Shown here: positions 27,453 through 36,828 of the stretch, piece after piece
Layout of the letters: every line of letters starts with the position of its first letter
Position numbering within the stretch: position 1 is the stretch's first letter
Program-made: the position numbers and the translations under genes
Assembly (NCBI RefSeq): GCF_014652695.1
Contig: NZ_BMZH01000008.1
Coordinates: 80,776-144,775, forward strand
Direction: 5' to 3'
Length of the DNA: 64,000 bases
From: Algimonas arctica
GTDB lineage: Bacteria > Pseudomonadota > Alphaproteobacteria > Caulobacterales > Maricaulaceae
The notes under the pieces: model-generated
What the model was told of the DNA's origin: nothing
Seen by the model: only the letters and a program-made list of their open reading frames with translations
Databases searched by the model: none

Positions 27453-28232
27453 ATGCGATCACTTATGATCGGCTGCGGAAATATGGGGTCTTCCCTGCTG
27501 CGTCGCTGGACAGATATCGAGACGGCTCATTTCACAGTCATCGACCCCATATCAGATTTCAGCCACCCGAAGGTTCGGAAATTGAAAGATGGGGACGGTC
27601 TAGGCGATGAGATGTTTGATCTCATGATTGTCGCTGTGAAGCCGCAGCTCATTGATAAAATTATTCCCGGTTATCTGTCTCATTTATCAGCTTCGGGCAC
27701 GGTCGTATCCATTGCCGCGGGCTATTCCAGTGACCGCTTACAAGGACTGGCAAACGGACGGTCCGTTATCCGGATAATGCCGAACATGCCCGCCAGCGTT
27801 GGCAAAGGCATGAGCGGGGTGTTCGCAACGCCCTCTGCATCCGTTGATCACCTGCAACATGTCTTGACCCTCATGCGCGCCACAGGCGACGTGATCCAAG
27901 TTGACGATGAAGATGGCCTTGACCGTTTGACCGCGATTGCGGGCAGTGGTCCGGGCTATGTATTTGAAATCGCTCGCGCCTACACGCAGGCCGCTATTGA
28001 CCTAGGGTTCGACGCGGCGACAGCGAAACGCCTTGTACTCGGGACATTGTCGGGTGCCGTCGAAATGGCGCTGAGCACCGGCGACGGCCTCGACGATCTT
28101 CGCAACTCCGTCACCAGCAAAGCCGGAACAACCGAAGCGGGTCTGAATGCCCTAAATGGCGATGACGGCCTGACACAACGGTTGCAAGCCACGACGCGGG
28201 CTGCCTATGATCGAGCCGTGGAACTTCGATAG
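27453..28232 (+). CDS. proC: Pyrroline-5-carboxylate reductase
   Basis: ProC reduces pyrroline-5-carboxylate to proline with NAD(P)H, the last step of the pathway. The 259-aa protein begins with a dinucleotide-binding Rossmann motif (MIGCGNMGSSLLRRW) and has the C-terminal ProC signature with AIAGSGPGYVFEIARAYTQA and the S/TSKAGTTEAGLNAL segment near residue 225. Strong ribosome-binding site AAGGAGAT before ATG 27453. proA follows within about 45 bp of the stop, so the two form an operon. Confidence 0.96.
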   Translation: MRSLMIGCGNMGSSLLRRWTDIETAHFTVIDPISDFSHPKVRKLKDGDGLGDEMFDLMIVAVKPQLIDKIIPGYLSHLSASGTVVSIAAGYSSDRLQGLANGRSVIRIMPNMPASVGKGMSGVFATPSASVDHLQHVLTLMRATGDVIQVDDEDGLDRLTAIAGSGPGYVFEIARAYTQAAIDLGFDAATAKRLVLGTLSGAVEMALSTGDGLDDLRNSVTSKAGTTEAGLNALNGDDGLTQRLQATTRAAYDRAVELR

Positions 28233-28277
28233 TCTTTGCATTTTGACCTCCCCCTCATTCTTCCCATTGGACCCTTC

Positions 28278-29540
28278 ATGATTTCCCCGGACCAAACTCC
28301 CAAAGCCCATATTACGGACCTTGGCAAAAGAGCGCGCCGCGCAAGTATAGAAATCGCGGCCGCCAGTACGGATCAGAAGAACAACGCCCTTCGCGCCGCC
28401 GCTGCGGCCTTACGCGAGCGCATGGACGCAATTTTAAAAGGCAATGCAGACGACGTCGCCAGTGTTGCGGGTCGTAAGAATGACGCGTTTATTGATCGGT
28501 TGGAACTCACGCCTGACCGGATCCAGGCCATGGCCACAGCGTTAGACGACATTGCCGCCCTGCCCGACCCTGTCGGGCGCAATCTTGCGACCTTTGACCG
28601 CCCGAATGGGCTGAAAATCGAACGGGTGGCCTGCCCCATTGGGGTTATCGGTATGATTTATGAATCCCGGCCCAATGTCGGCGCTGATGCCAGCGCGCTG
28701 TGTTTAAAGTCCGGCAATGCCATCATTCTGCGCGGAGGCTCAGAGAGTCGCAACTCGACCCGCGAAATCGTCGCCTGTATGCAACACGGATTGAAAACCG
28801 CCGGTCTCCCTGTCGATGTTGTTCAAACGGTCGGCACGACAGACCGTGAGGCGGTCGCCGAATTGCTCAAAGCCGTCGATTTTATCGATCTCGTTATTCC
28901 TCGCGGTGGACGCGGGCTTGTCGAGCTGGTGCGAGACCAAGCGCGAGTTCCGACTTTGCTGCACTTGGACGGAAATTGTCATAGCTATATTCATGCGGAT
29001 GCCGACATCACCAAGGCCGTCAACATTGTGACCAATGCAAAATTGCGACGGACAGGTGTTTGTGGCGCGACGGAGAGTATCGTCATTGACCGCCTTATTG
29101 CGGCTGATGTCGTGCCCGCTCTCGCTGACGCGATGGTCGGCTGCGAATTACGCGGCGACGCAGAAGCGTGCGCCCTTGATGCGCGCCTTTTTCCCGCAAC
29201 GGATGAAGATTGGGGCCAAGAATATCTCGACGCGGTCGCATCCATCCGCATTGTTGACGGTCTTGATCAAGCCTTAGACATGGTCGCAACCTATTCGTCG
29301 GGCCACACAGACGCGATCATCACAGAAAACGCCGAAGCCGCTGAGCGCTTTCTGAAAGTGATTGATAGCGCGGTCGTCATGCATAACGCGTCGACCCAAT
29401 TTTCTGATGGCGGCGAATTTGGCATGGGCGCGGAAATCGGCATTGCGACGGGTAAGATGCACGCGCGCGGCCCGGTGGGCCTCGAGCAGCTGACAAGTTT
29501 CAAATATCTTGTTCATGGCAACGGGCAAACACGACCATAA
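28278..29540 (+). CDS. proA: Glutamate-5-semialdehyde dehydrogenase (gamma-glutamyl phosphate reductase)
   Basis: ProA reduces gamma-glutamyl phosphate to glutamate semialdehyde with NADPH. I prefer ATG 28278 (420 aa, the usual size), over an in-frame TTG at 28236 that would add a non-conserved hydrophobic leader. Aldehyde-dehydrogenase-type domains are evident, with [20 protein letters not shown] in the cofactor region and catalytic Cys in [12 protein letters not shown]. The C-terminal segment has [20 protein letters not shown]. It lies 45 bp after proC and 71 bp before putP on the same strand. Confidence 0.95.
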   Translation: MISPDQTPKAHITDLGKRARRASIEIAAASTDQKNNALRAAAAALRERMDAILKGNADDVASVAGRKNDAFIDRLELTPDRIQAMATALDDIAALPDPVGRNLATFDRPNGLKIERVACPIGVIGMIYESRPNVGADASALCLKSGNAIILRGGSESRNSTREIVACMQHGLKTAGLPVDVVQTVGTTDREAVAELLKAVDFIDLVIPRGGRGLVELVRDQARVPTLLHLDGNCHSYIHADADITKAVNIVTNAKLRRTGVCGATESIVIDRLIAADVVPALADAMVGCELRGDAEACALDARLFPATDEDWGQEYLDAVASIRIVDGLDQALDMVATYSSGHTDAIITENAEAAERFLKVIDSAVVMHNASTQFSDGGEFGMGAEIGIATGKMHARGPVGLEQLTSFKYLVHGNGQTRP

Positions 29541-29611
29541 TCCGCGCCTAACCCTCTCATCCGGCTTGCCGTCTCTGGCGGGCCATTGGCATTTTAGAAA
29601 TAAGCGACCCC

Positions 29612-31123
29612 ATGAACATCGAAGCCATGATTTCCCTGACCGCCTATTTTGCTTTGATGCTGGGTATCGGTTTCTACGCCTATCGAAAATCCACCAGCGA
29701 TGTGTCGGAATATATGTTGGGCGGGCGCAAACTACACCCGGCTGTTGGGGCGCTGTCCGCAGGCGCGTCGGATATGAGCGGGTGGATGTTGATGGGGCTG
29801 CCAGGGGCGGTTTTTATCTCAGGCTTTAGCGCTGCGTGGATTGCGGTCGGGTTGGTCATTGGGGCTTATCTCAACTACCGTTTCGTGGCCCCGCGCCTAC
29901 GCGTGTTCACCGAAATGGCCGACGACGCGATCACAATTCCAGACTATTTCGAAAAACGGTTCAATGATAAAACGCGGGCGCTTCGGGTTTTATCCTCCGT
30001 CGTCATTGTGGTCTTTTTCACGCTTTACACGTCGGCCGGGATCGTTGCGGGCGGGAAACTGTTCGAAGCGTCCTTTGGATTGGACTATCAACTTGGCTTG
30101 TTCCTAACGGCGGGCGTCGTCGTCGCTTACACGCTCTTTGGCGGCTTCTTGGCCGTTAGCCTGACGGACTTCGTTCAAGGCTGCATCATGTTCCTGGCGT
30201 TGATTATAGTCCCGCTTGTGACTTATTTCGTTCTCCAAGGCGCCGGTGATCTGTCGACGTCAATGGCTTCGATAGATCCATCCTACTTCACGTGGTGGCC
30301 AGAAGGCATGACGGTTATGGCGCTGATCTCGCTGCTCGCGTGGGGTCTCGGATATTTCGGCCAACCTCACATCATTGTCCGGTTCATGGCCATCCGAACG
30401 TTGAAAGATATTGCGACCGCGCGCTATATCGGCATGGGTTGGATGATCGTGACCGTGATCGGAGCGGTCATGACGGGTATTATTGGTTTCGCCTATTCCC
30501 AGTCCCAGGATCTTGAGGTGGGCGACCCTGAAACGATCTTTATCCTCCTGTCCCAGATCCTCTTTCATCCTTACATGGCTGGATTTCTTCTCGCCGCTAT
30601 CCTTGCAGCGATCATGTCAACAATTTCGTCACAGCTCCTTGTGTCGTCGAGTTCATTGACCGAAGATTTCTACCGCACCTTCTTGAGAAAAGACGCCAGT
30701 CAAACCGAACTTGTGGCTGTGGGCCGCGTGTCTGTTCTTCTCGTCTCACTCGCCGCCATCGCACTCGCGTTTGATCGGTCGAGCAATATTCTCTCGCTGG
30801 TCGGTAACGCGTGGGCTGGATTTGGCGCCGCGTTCGGCCCGATCATTCTTTTGAGCCTCTATTGGAAGCGCCTCTCGCGCGAAGGCGCTTTAGCCGGAAT
30901 GATTGTCGGCGCGGTCACGGTGCTATTTTGGCTCTACGCTCCCGTTCAAATTGGGGGTCAATCTCTATCAAATGTTATTTATGAGATCGTGCCGGGCTTC
31001 TTTCTCTCTGGCTTAGCCGCAATTCTTGTCAGCCTATTCGTGCAGCCGTCCAGATCGCTGGTCGAAGAAAGATTTCTTACCATGGAAAAAGCCATGGATG
31101 ACGGTCACAAGGCCATGTTTTAG
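29612..31123 (+). CDS. putP: Sodium/proline symporter
   Basis: The 503-aa membrane protein belongs to the sodium:solute symporter (SSS) family, with about 13 transmembrane segments. It matches PutP closely: SADMSGWML-type motif (GASDMSGWMLMGLPG) in TM2, the GGFLAVSLTDFVQG segment, the GLGYFGQPHIIVRFMAI loop, and SSSLTEDFYR near residue 350. It imports proline with Na+. Placed directly after proA it sits in a run of proline-synthesis genes, so the cell can choose import or synthesis, for example as osmoprotectant. A strong bidirectional hairpin closes the block at 31128. Confidence 0.94.
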   Translation: MNIEAMISLTAYFALMLGIGFYAYRKSTSDVSEYMLGGRKLHPAVGALSAGASDMSGWMLMGLPGAVFISGFSAAWIAVGLVIGAYLNYRFVAPRLRVFTEMADDAITIPDYFEKRFNDKTRALRVLSSVVIVVFFTLYTSAGIVAGGKLFEASFGLDYQLGLFLTAGVVVAYTLFGGFLAVSLTDFVQGCIMFLALIIVPLVTYFVLQGAGDLSTSMASIDPSYFTWWPEGMTVMALISLLAWGLGYFGQPHIIVRFMAIRTLKDIATARYIGMGWMIVTVIGAVMTGIIGFAYSQSQDLEVGDPETIFILLSQILFHPYMAGFLLAAILAAIMSTISSQLLVSSSSLTEDFYRTFLRKDASQTELVAVGRVSVLLVSLAAIALAFDRSSNILSLVGNAWAGFGAAFGPIILLSLYWKRLSREGALAGMIVGAVTVLFWLYAPVQIGGQSLSNVIYEIVPGFFLSGLAAILVSLFVQPSRSLVEERFLTMEKAMDDGHKAMF

Positions 31124-31127
31124 TTTA

Positions 31128-31153
31128 GACCCGCGACTGTCAGTTCGCGGGTC
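31128..31153. terminator. Bidirectional hairpin between putP and the CusF-like gene
   Basis: GACCCGCGA (31128-31136) pairs perfectly with TCGCGGGTC (31145-31153) around an 8-nt loop. It lies 4 nt after the putP stop and 8 nt after the stop of the convergent CusF-like gene, so it can terminate both transcripts. A short ATCCCCCTTT follows on the plus strand and TAAACTAAAA on the minus strand. Confidence 0.65.
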
Positions 31154-31161
31154 ATCCCCCT

Positions 31162-31626
31162 TTAGCGTTCGGAATGATCCATCTGCGCGGGCAAGCAATT
31201 CTCGCCGTCAGTTTCCGTATTACAGATCGCGGTGATCCGGTAGCTCCCATCGAGACCGCGCTTGACCCGAAAGCTAACCGGGTCACCTGCGGTAAAGGCT
31301 GATAGATCAACGCGAGACGTGATCTCAAAGCCCATCGTCATCGCCCCCATACCCACGCCGTCGATAGCTTCATGCTGGATTGTCGCTGATTGGCCATCTG
31401 GGCTAACGGACACAAGCGTGCCGGTTGTTTGCCCCATATTACTCTTGCCTTCACCCTCCATAGGTCCCGCAGGGACCATGCTCTTTGGATCCATTTCGCT
31501 GTGGTCCATCTCCGCGTGATCGACCCCACCATGATCCGCCGTGGCCGTAGGGTCCGGCTCGCCATTGCAGGCCGCGAGACTGATTGCAGAGAGGATGCTC
31601 AGGGTAATTTTTGTCAGATGTGTCAT
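31162..31626 (-). CDS. CusF-like copper-binding lipoprotein
   Basis: The 154-aa protein has a lipoprotein signal (LAAC, Cys near residue 20). A His/Met/Asp-rich stretch follows (DHGGVDHAEMDHSEMDPKSM) that could bind copper or silver. The C-terminal domain (about 60-130) is CusF-like: TGTLVSVSPDG, the AMTMGFEI metal-binding Met region and DPVSFRVKRG. CusF proteins carry Cu(I)/Ag(I) in the periplasm. No CusA/B or copper ATPase is adjacent, so it stands alone here, unlike usual cus or cop clusters. The gene is monocistronic, convergent with putP. Confidence 0.8.
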   Translation of the reverse strand: MTHLTKITLSILSAISLAACNGEPDPTATADHGGVDHAEMDHSEMDPKSMVPAGPMEGEGKSNMGQTTGTLVSVSPDGQSATIQHEAIDGVGMGAMTMGFEITSRVDLSAFTAGDPVSFRVKRGLDGSYRITAICNTETDGENCLPAQMDHSER

Positions 31627-31850
31627 GGCATGACTCTTTCAGATTTATTGTCCGTGAATAATTATCGGACCCGCAGACGTCTAACGACCCCGATAAAATC
31701 TACAGCCGATTTGACAATCAAAATCATCAGACGTCTGAGCCTTTGATCGACTGCTCCCTAATGTCGCGCAAAATAACACGCGCAAGTCACATTGCAGCGA
31801 TAGCGGATAAGCCGGCACCCCCTCACCATTAGCGCGGTTTGATCCTCTGC

Positions 31851-33191
31851 TTATAACGAAACGGCACTCTCTGACGTGACCTTGGCCATGACCCGCTCAA
31901 AAATATCTAAGCCTTCATGAATGAGTGCGTCTGGGATGGTGAGGGCTGGGAGGAAACGAAAGACGTTGCCTCGAACACCACATGACAAGATAACAAGGCC
32001 TTGTTTATAAGCGTCCGCAACAATGGCTTTGACAAGATCAGGGTTTGGTTTTGACGCGTCCCCATCATGGATTATTTCCATTGCCATCATGGCGCCCCGG
32101 TCCGTTCTTATGTCCCCAATCAAATCCGGGTATTGCGCGCGCAGCGCCTGTAGGCGCGTTGCGAACACGGACGCGATATGGTTGGCGCGATCAACGAGCT
32201 GTTCGTCCTCAATCACCTCAATTACGGCCAGAGCGGCAGCGCAGCCCACGGGAGACCCGGCGTAAGTACCGCCCAATCCACCCGGATCGGGCGCATCCAT
32301 AATCTCGGCCTTGCCGACCACACCTGCAATCGGGAAGCCGCCGGCCATGCCTTTTGCGACAGTCATCAGGTCCGGTTCGACGCCGGAATGTTCCATGCAA
32401 AAGAACTGACCCGTTCGACCAAACCCAGATTGAATTTCGTCAGCAATCATGACGATCCCGTGGGTGTCACAAATGGTGCGAATGGCGCGTAAAAATTCGT
32501 CAGACGCCGGATAAAACCCGCCCTCGCCTTGCACAGGTTCGACAATGATGGCGGCGACATCTTCGGGGACAATGTCGCATTTGAATAGCATTTCAATCGC
32601 GTGCAGCGTGTCGTCTAATGACACACCGTGATATTCAATCGGGTAAGGCACGCGGTAGATGTCCGCCGGGAAAGGCCCGAAGTTCGTCTTATAAGGCGCA
32701 TTCTTACCCGTCAGACCGAGGGTAAAATTCGTGCGCCCATGATAGCCACCATTAAACGCAATAACGCCGCGTCGACGCGTATGTGCGCGCGCAATTTTTA
32801 TCGCATTCTCGACCGCTTCCGCGCCCGTTGTGACGAACATAGATTTCTTTGGCGACGGGCCCGGAGCTAAACGGTTGAGCTGCTCCGCGAGGCGCACAGC
32901 CGTGTCGTACGGCGTCACCATCACGCAGGTGTGGCTGAACCGATCGACTTGATCTTTGACGGCGGCGACGACTTTCGGATGAGAATGCCCCGTATTACAG
33001 ACCGCAATCCCCGTTCCGAAATCAATATAGCGACGGCTTTCGACATCCCACATTTCGGCGTTCAGCGCCCGGTCGATATAGACAGGCGCGAGATTGCCTT
33101 CACCGCGCGCGATGGCAGCGACCTTCCGGTCCTGCCAACGGGCATTGGTCGGCGAAATGTCAGCGACAGCTTTCAAAGGTACGTTTTTCAT
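31851..33191 (-). CDS. gabT: 4-aminobutyrate aminotransferase
   Basis: GabT transfers the amino group of GABA to 2-oxoglutarate, giving succinate semialdehyde. The 446-aa class III PLP aminotransferase starts at ATG 33191, which overlaps the gabD stop by 4 bp (ATGA); a start seven codons further upstream would lie deeper in gabD. The family signature DEIQSGFGRTG and PLP lysine in MTVAKGMAGGFPIAG are present, with the phosphate-binding TGAEAVENAIKIARAHT near residue 115. It pairs with gabD for GABA use and is likely controlled by the divergent LysR gene. A related omega-amino acid (for example 5-aminovalerate) cannot be excluded as substrate. Confidence 0.92.
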   Translation of the reverse strand: MKNVPLKAVADISPTNARWQDRKVAAIARGEGNLAPVYIDRALNAEMWDVESRRYIDFGTGIAVCNTGHSHPKVVAAVKDQVDRFSHTCVMVTPYDTAVRLAEQLNRLAPGPSPKKSMFVTTGAEAVENAIKIARAHTRRRGVIAFNGGYHGRTNFTLGLTGKNAPYKTNFGPFPADIYRVPYPIEYHGVSLDDTLHAIEMLFKCDIVPEDVAAIIVEPVQGEGGFYPASDEFLRAIRTICDTHGIVMIADEIQSGFGRTGQFFCMEHSGVEPDLMTVAKGMAGGFPIAGVVGKAEIMDAPDPGGLGGTYAGSPVGCAAALAVIEVIEDEQLVDRANHIASVFATRLQALRAQYPDLIGDIRTDRGAMMAMEIIHDGDASKPNPDLVKAIVADAYKQGLVILSCGVRGNVFRFLPALTIPDALIHEGLDIFERVMAKVTSESAVSL

Positions 33192-34651
33192 TGGTCTAAT
33201 CCGCCCATGCAAAGGGACTTGATTTCCAAATAATCATCAAGTCCATATTTCGATCCCTCCCGGCCTTGGCCGGACTCTTTGACGCCGCCAAACGGTGCCA
33301 TCTCATTTGACATCGCGCCCGTATTAATACCGACCATGCCAAACTCTAATCCTTCGCCGACACGCCAGACGCGGCCAATATCGCGCGAATAGAAATAGGC
33401 CGCGAGGCCAAATTCCGTGTCATTGGCCATCGCAATGGCCTCGGCTTCTGTGTCAAATCGGATAATCGGCGCAACAGGTCCAAAAATTTCTTCACGGAAC
33501 ACCCGCATTTTTGAGGTCACGTCCGTCAGCAGAGTCGGCGCGACATAGGTCGGCGCAAACTCGGCCTTCACACCTGTATTCACTTGAGTCGCGCCGTGAT
33601 CGGTCGCGTCTAGAATAAGGGCGCGAACATTGTCGGCGGCTTTGCCATCTATCAGCGGTCCGATTGTGACACTAGGGTCGTCGCCTGATCCCATTTTTAA
33701 TTGAGCCATAGCGGCTGACAGGGCAGCGACGAACTGATCATAAACACCAGCCTGAACCAAAAAGCGATTGGCGCACACGCATGTTTGTCCCGCGTTCCGA
33801 AACTTACTCACCATCGCCCCCGAGACAGCGGCGTCAATATCCGCATCATCAAACACAATGAACGGGGCATTGCCGCCGAGTTCCATCGACAAGCGTTTCA
33901 TTGTCGCGGCGCAATCACTCATCAAGCGCTTACCAACCGCCGTCGACCCTGTGAAAGTCAGTTTTCTGACCAGAAGGCTTGCGGTTAAAACCGCCCCAAT
34001 GGCGACAGTTTCCCCAGACACGATATTGATCACACCCGCAGGAATTCCCGCCCGGTCCGCTAACTCCACCATGGCGAAAGCGGACAAAGGCGTCTGGTTG
34101 GCGGGTTTGCAAACGACCGTACACCCTGCCGCCAATGCTGGCGCAATCTTGCGCGCCAACATGGCGTTTGGAAAGTTCCACGGCGTGATACAGGCGACAA
34201 CACCGACGCCTTGTTTGATGGTTACAAACCGCTTGTCCGGCGATGGGCTCGGCATCGTGTCGCCATAAATGCGTTTGGCTTCTTCGGCGAACCATTTGAT
34301 GTAGCTGGCCCCATAGAGGATTTCGCCCTGCGCTTCGGCCAGAGGTTTACCCTGCTCGGCTGTGAGGATTTTCGCGAGATCATCCTGATGGGCGATCATA
34401 AGGTCATGCCACGCTTCGAGATGCGCAGACCGCGCTTTCGCCGTCAGCGCTTGCCAATCACGCAGCGCGCAATGGGCCGCCTCGATCGCCCGGCCCGTCT
34501 CGTCCCTGCCGCAAAAAGAAACCACCGCGACCTCCGTCCCATTAGCCGGGTTTTCAACGGCGTAAGTCTGCCCGCTATCCGCATTCGTCCAATGCCCATC
34601 GATATAGGCTTGGGTTTTCAACAGCGATGGATCGGTGAGTTTCAAGGACAT
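33188..34651 (-). CDS. gabD: Succinate-semialdehyde dehydrogenase
   Basis: GabD oxidises succinate semialdehyde to succinate. The 487-aa protein has the full aldehyde dehydrogenase layout: CITPWNFPNAMLARKIAPAL in the cofactor region, FTGSTAVGKRLM, catalytic Glu in LSMELGGNAPFIVFDDADID, and catalytic Cys in KFRNAGQTCVCANRFL. The close match to GabD (NAD(P) dependent) and coupling to gabT make the assignment firm. It begins at ATG 34651 without a strong Shine-Dalgarno sequence. It is divergent from the LysR gene; the 106-bp intergenic region holds a large inverted repeat. Confidence 0.93.
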   Translation of the reverse strand: MSLKLTDPSLLKTQAYIDGHWTNADSGQTYAVENPANGTEVAVVSFCGRDETGRAIEAAHCALRDWQALTAKARSAHLEAWHDLMIAHQDDLAKILTAEQGKPLAEAQGEILYGASYIKWFAEEAKRIYGDTMPSPSPDKRFVTIKQGVGVVACITPWNFPNAMLARKIAPALAAGCTVVCKPANQTPLSAFAMVELADRAGIPAGVINIVSGETVAIGAVLTASLLVRKLTFTGSTAVGKRLMSDCAATMKRLSMELGGNAPFIVFDDADIDAAVSGAMVSKFRNAGQTCVCANRFLVQAGVYDQFVAALSAAMAQLKMGSGDDPSVTIGPLIDGKAADNVRALILDATDHGATQVNTGVKAEFAPTYVAPTLLTDVTSKMRVFREEIFGPVAPIIRFDTEAEAIAMANDTEFGLAAYFYSRDIGRVWRVGEGLEFGMVGINTGAMSNEMAPFGGVKESGQGREGSKYGLDDYLEIKSLCMGGLDQ

Positions 34652-34714
34652 AGTCGTTTCAAAGTTTGCGAATGATGCCTTTTAGGTGTGATTTATATTG
34701 ATAGGAAACGACGA

Positions 34715-34759
34715 ATATTGCATTCACCTGTGAGAAACACTCACAGGTTAATGCAATAT
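34715..34759. promoter_or_regulatory. 45-bp near-perfect inverted repeat between gabD and lysR, ending on the lysR start codon
   Basis: Left arm 34715-34734 (ATATTGCATTCACCTGTGAG) pairs with right arm 34740-34759 in 19 of 20 positions around the 5-nt spacer AAACA. The right arm covers the first two bases of the LysR ATG at 34758 and its likely ribosome-binding area. It may be the operator bound by the LysR protein for autorepression and gab activation, or fold in the lysR mRNA and hide the start. It is much longer than a usual LysR T-N11-A site. Confidence 0.65.
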
Positions 34760-35678
34760 GGACCGGCGCACACTTCCCTTGTCATCCTTACGCGCGTTTG
34801 AAAGCGCGGCTGAATTCTTGCACTTGGGACGGGCGGGCGACCGACTTGGGGTGACACACGGCGCGATTAGTCACCAAATCCGAGCGTTAGAAGACAAGCT
34901 TGGCGTCGCCTTGTTTATCCGAGCTCATAATCGTCTGACCCTGACCCCCGCTGGCGTGCGCCTCCACCAAGCCGTTAAAGAAGGGATCGACAGGATTCTC
35001 GATGGAACACGCAACCTCGACCCCGAACAACTCGCAGGCCCCCTTACGGTGGGCTGCACACAAACCATCGCGACCAGCTGGGCCGCGAAACATATTTGCG
35101 AGTTTCAAAAACGCTACCCAACCATAGACATCACAGTCAGAGAGATTGAGCCCCGGCAGAAGACAATCCCCAGAGAGATCGACATCGCCATTTGTTACGG
35201 CGCACCGGCACAAGATGACCGTAACCTGAGCCGGCTCGCATCACCGTCCCTATTTCCCGTTTGTAGCCCGCAACTTGTGGCCGCGCGCACGGATGGGTTC
35301 GACATTGAAAATGTCCAACAATTCTCGCTTATTCACGACAAACAAGTATCTTGGGATCGATGGTTCGCGGCGCAGGGGCTCATCAAGTCGGATCAAATTC
35401 GAAATATTGTCTTCGCCAATACAAGCCAAGCCCTGACGGCCGCACGGCTTGGCTATGGGGTCGCGCTTTGCAATGATTTCGAAACGCAGGACTACATCCG
35501 AGAGGGGCAATTAATTCGGCTCTCTGATAAATCGATCCCCGAGGAAAAAGACTATTATCTGCTGACGCCGTCTACTGGGCGACGTTCTGCCAAAACGCAG
35601 ATTTTTGAAGACTGGATTGTCAGAGCGTGTCGTCCAGAAGGATCCGACTTTGTCGATCCAGCTGCCGCGCCGGAATGA
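34758..35678 (+). CDS. LysR family regulator, GcvA-like
   Basis: The 306-aa protein has an N-terminal LysR winged helix (LPLSSLRAFESAAEFLHLGR, then GVTHGAISHQIRALEDKLG) that matches the GcvA subgroup, and an effector-binding periplasmic-protein-like domain from about residue 90. Divergent placement from gabD-gabT suggests it controls GABA or related amino-acid use. Start ATG 34758 lies at the end of a 45-bp inverted repeat. Its last 59 bp overlap the 3' end of the convergent MFS gene on the other strand. Confidence 0.9.
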   Translation: MDRRTLPLSSLRAFESAAEFLHLGRAGDRLGVTHGAISHQIRALEDKLGVALFIRAHNRLTLTPAGVRLHQAVKEGIDRILDGTRNLDPEQLAGPLTVGCTQTIATSWAAKHICEFQKRYPTIDITVREIEPRQKTIPREIDIAICYGAPAQDDRNLSRLASPSLFPVCSPQLVAARTDGFDIENVQQFSLIHDKQVSWDRWFAAQGLIKSDQIRNIVFANTSQALTAARLGYGVALCNDFETQDYIREGQLIRLSDKSIPEEKDYYLLTPSTGRRSAKTQIFEDWIVRACRPEGSDFVDPAAAPE

Positions 35679-36828
35679 GCATGATCACCGTGGAGACGAC
35701 AAAGAGGATCAATGCGCCGTTGAGGATGACGTCAAATCCATACCCGGCTGTGAGCACCTGACCCGCGACAACAGGGCCCGTTGCCAGTCCGATCTTAGAT
35801 ACGAAACCACCTGCCGCCGCTGTCCGGCCAGAAGCATCAAACTGTGAAGCCATGCCAAGAAGATAGGCCATGACCATGCCCCACGTAATTCCGGTCCCAC
35901 AATTGGCGATAAGGTAAGCGGCTTTATTGCCGCTAAAATGAAACAGCGCCGTACCCGCGAGGGTCAGGCCCATAACTAGGAAAAGAGGCCAAAATCGACC
36001 ATATCTTGTGCCGATGACAATCACTAATCCAGGCCCGAGTAACGCCACCCATGTTGCCAGCCCTAAGGCTGTCGAGACATAGTCCCGTTCCAAACCATAC
36101 GTAATTCCGAGCCGAATAATATAGGCCAGCAACGCCATATTGACGGCTTGAAACAGGAAGATCGCGAGCAGCGTATAGGTCAGCGGCTTTTTTTGGATCG
36201 TCCCCGCAAGAGCGCCCGACAGTTTGGGACGCGGCGGATAGCGGTCCAGAAACGGAACCATGGCGAGGCTCGCCAAACTAAAGAGGATCAAGGCAATAAA
36301 CAACGCTTGCGGGCCATAGATCGGCACTAAACGTGGCAAGAGCATAACGCCCAAACCCCCAAGGCCGAATTGCACAAATAACAACACACCGAACGTCCGG
36401 TCCGGGTTCGCCGTGCGCGCAATCACCCCATATGAAATCCCGACTAATAGGCCGCCAATAATACCGTGAAACAACCGCACATAAATCAACACAGACGCGT
36501 CCGTGATAAAGATCGATAGAATATCAATGGCAATCAATCCGATGAGGGCCGCGATCGCCGCGGGACGCCACTTTATTCGCTTTATAAGGATAATTGCAAT
36601 CAGAGCCCCGAGCGCCGCGCCGTATATATTCGCCGACCCAATATTTCCCGCCTGTGCGTCAGTCAGACCTAATCCACTGACGAGACCATCGACGATAGCC
36701 GCCATGATGTTCACATAGAACAGTCCGGCCGTTGCCAAGAACGACAACAATATGCCGGCGAGGACGCTATCGGCTTTCGCCGTGGGAAAACGGCGCGGCC
36801 GTCCGGCCAACGTATCGGATGGGGTCAT
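35620..36828 (-). CDS. MFS transporter, coupled to serine hydrolase and sulfotransferase
   Basis: The 402-aa protein has about 12 transmembrane segments in two six-helix halves separated by a loop near residue 195 (LDRYPPRPKLSG). A degenerate MFS A-motif occurs after TM2 (IKRIKWRP). It has no close match to a transporter with known substrate that I can name. ATG 36828 overlaps the stop of the beta-lactamase-fold gene by 4 bp, so it is the last member of a translationally coupled set of three. A link to import or export of the product of the hydrolase or sulfotransferase is inferred. The 3' end overlaps lysR by 59 bp on the opposite strand. Confidence 0.85.
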   Translation of the reverse strand: MTPSDTLAGRPRRFPTAKADSVLAGILLSFLATAGLFYVNIMAAIVDGLVSGLGLTDAQAGNIGSANIYGAALGALIAIILIKRIKWRPAAIAALIGLIAIDILSIFITDASVLIYVRLFHGIIGGLLVGISYGVIARTANPDRTFGVLLFVQFGLGGLGVMLLPRLVPIYGPQALFIALILFSLASLAMVPFLDRYPPRPKLSGALAGTIQKKPLTYTLLAIFLFQAVNMALLAYIIRLGITYGLERDYVSTALGLATWVALLGPGLVIVIGTRYGRFWPLFLVMGLTLAGTALFHFSGNKAAYLIANCGTGITWGMVMAYLLGMASQFDASGRTAAAGGFVSKIGLATGPVVAGQVLTAGYGFDVILNGALILFVVSTVIMLIPARQLDRQSRILLDDTL

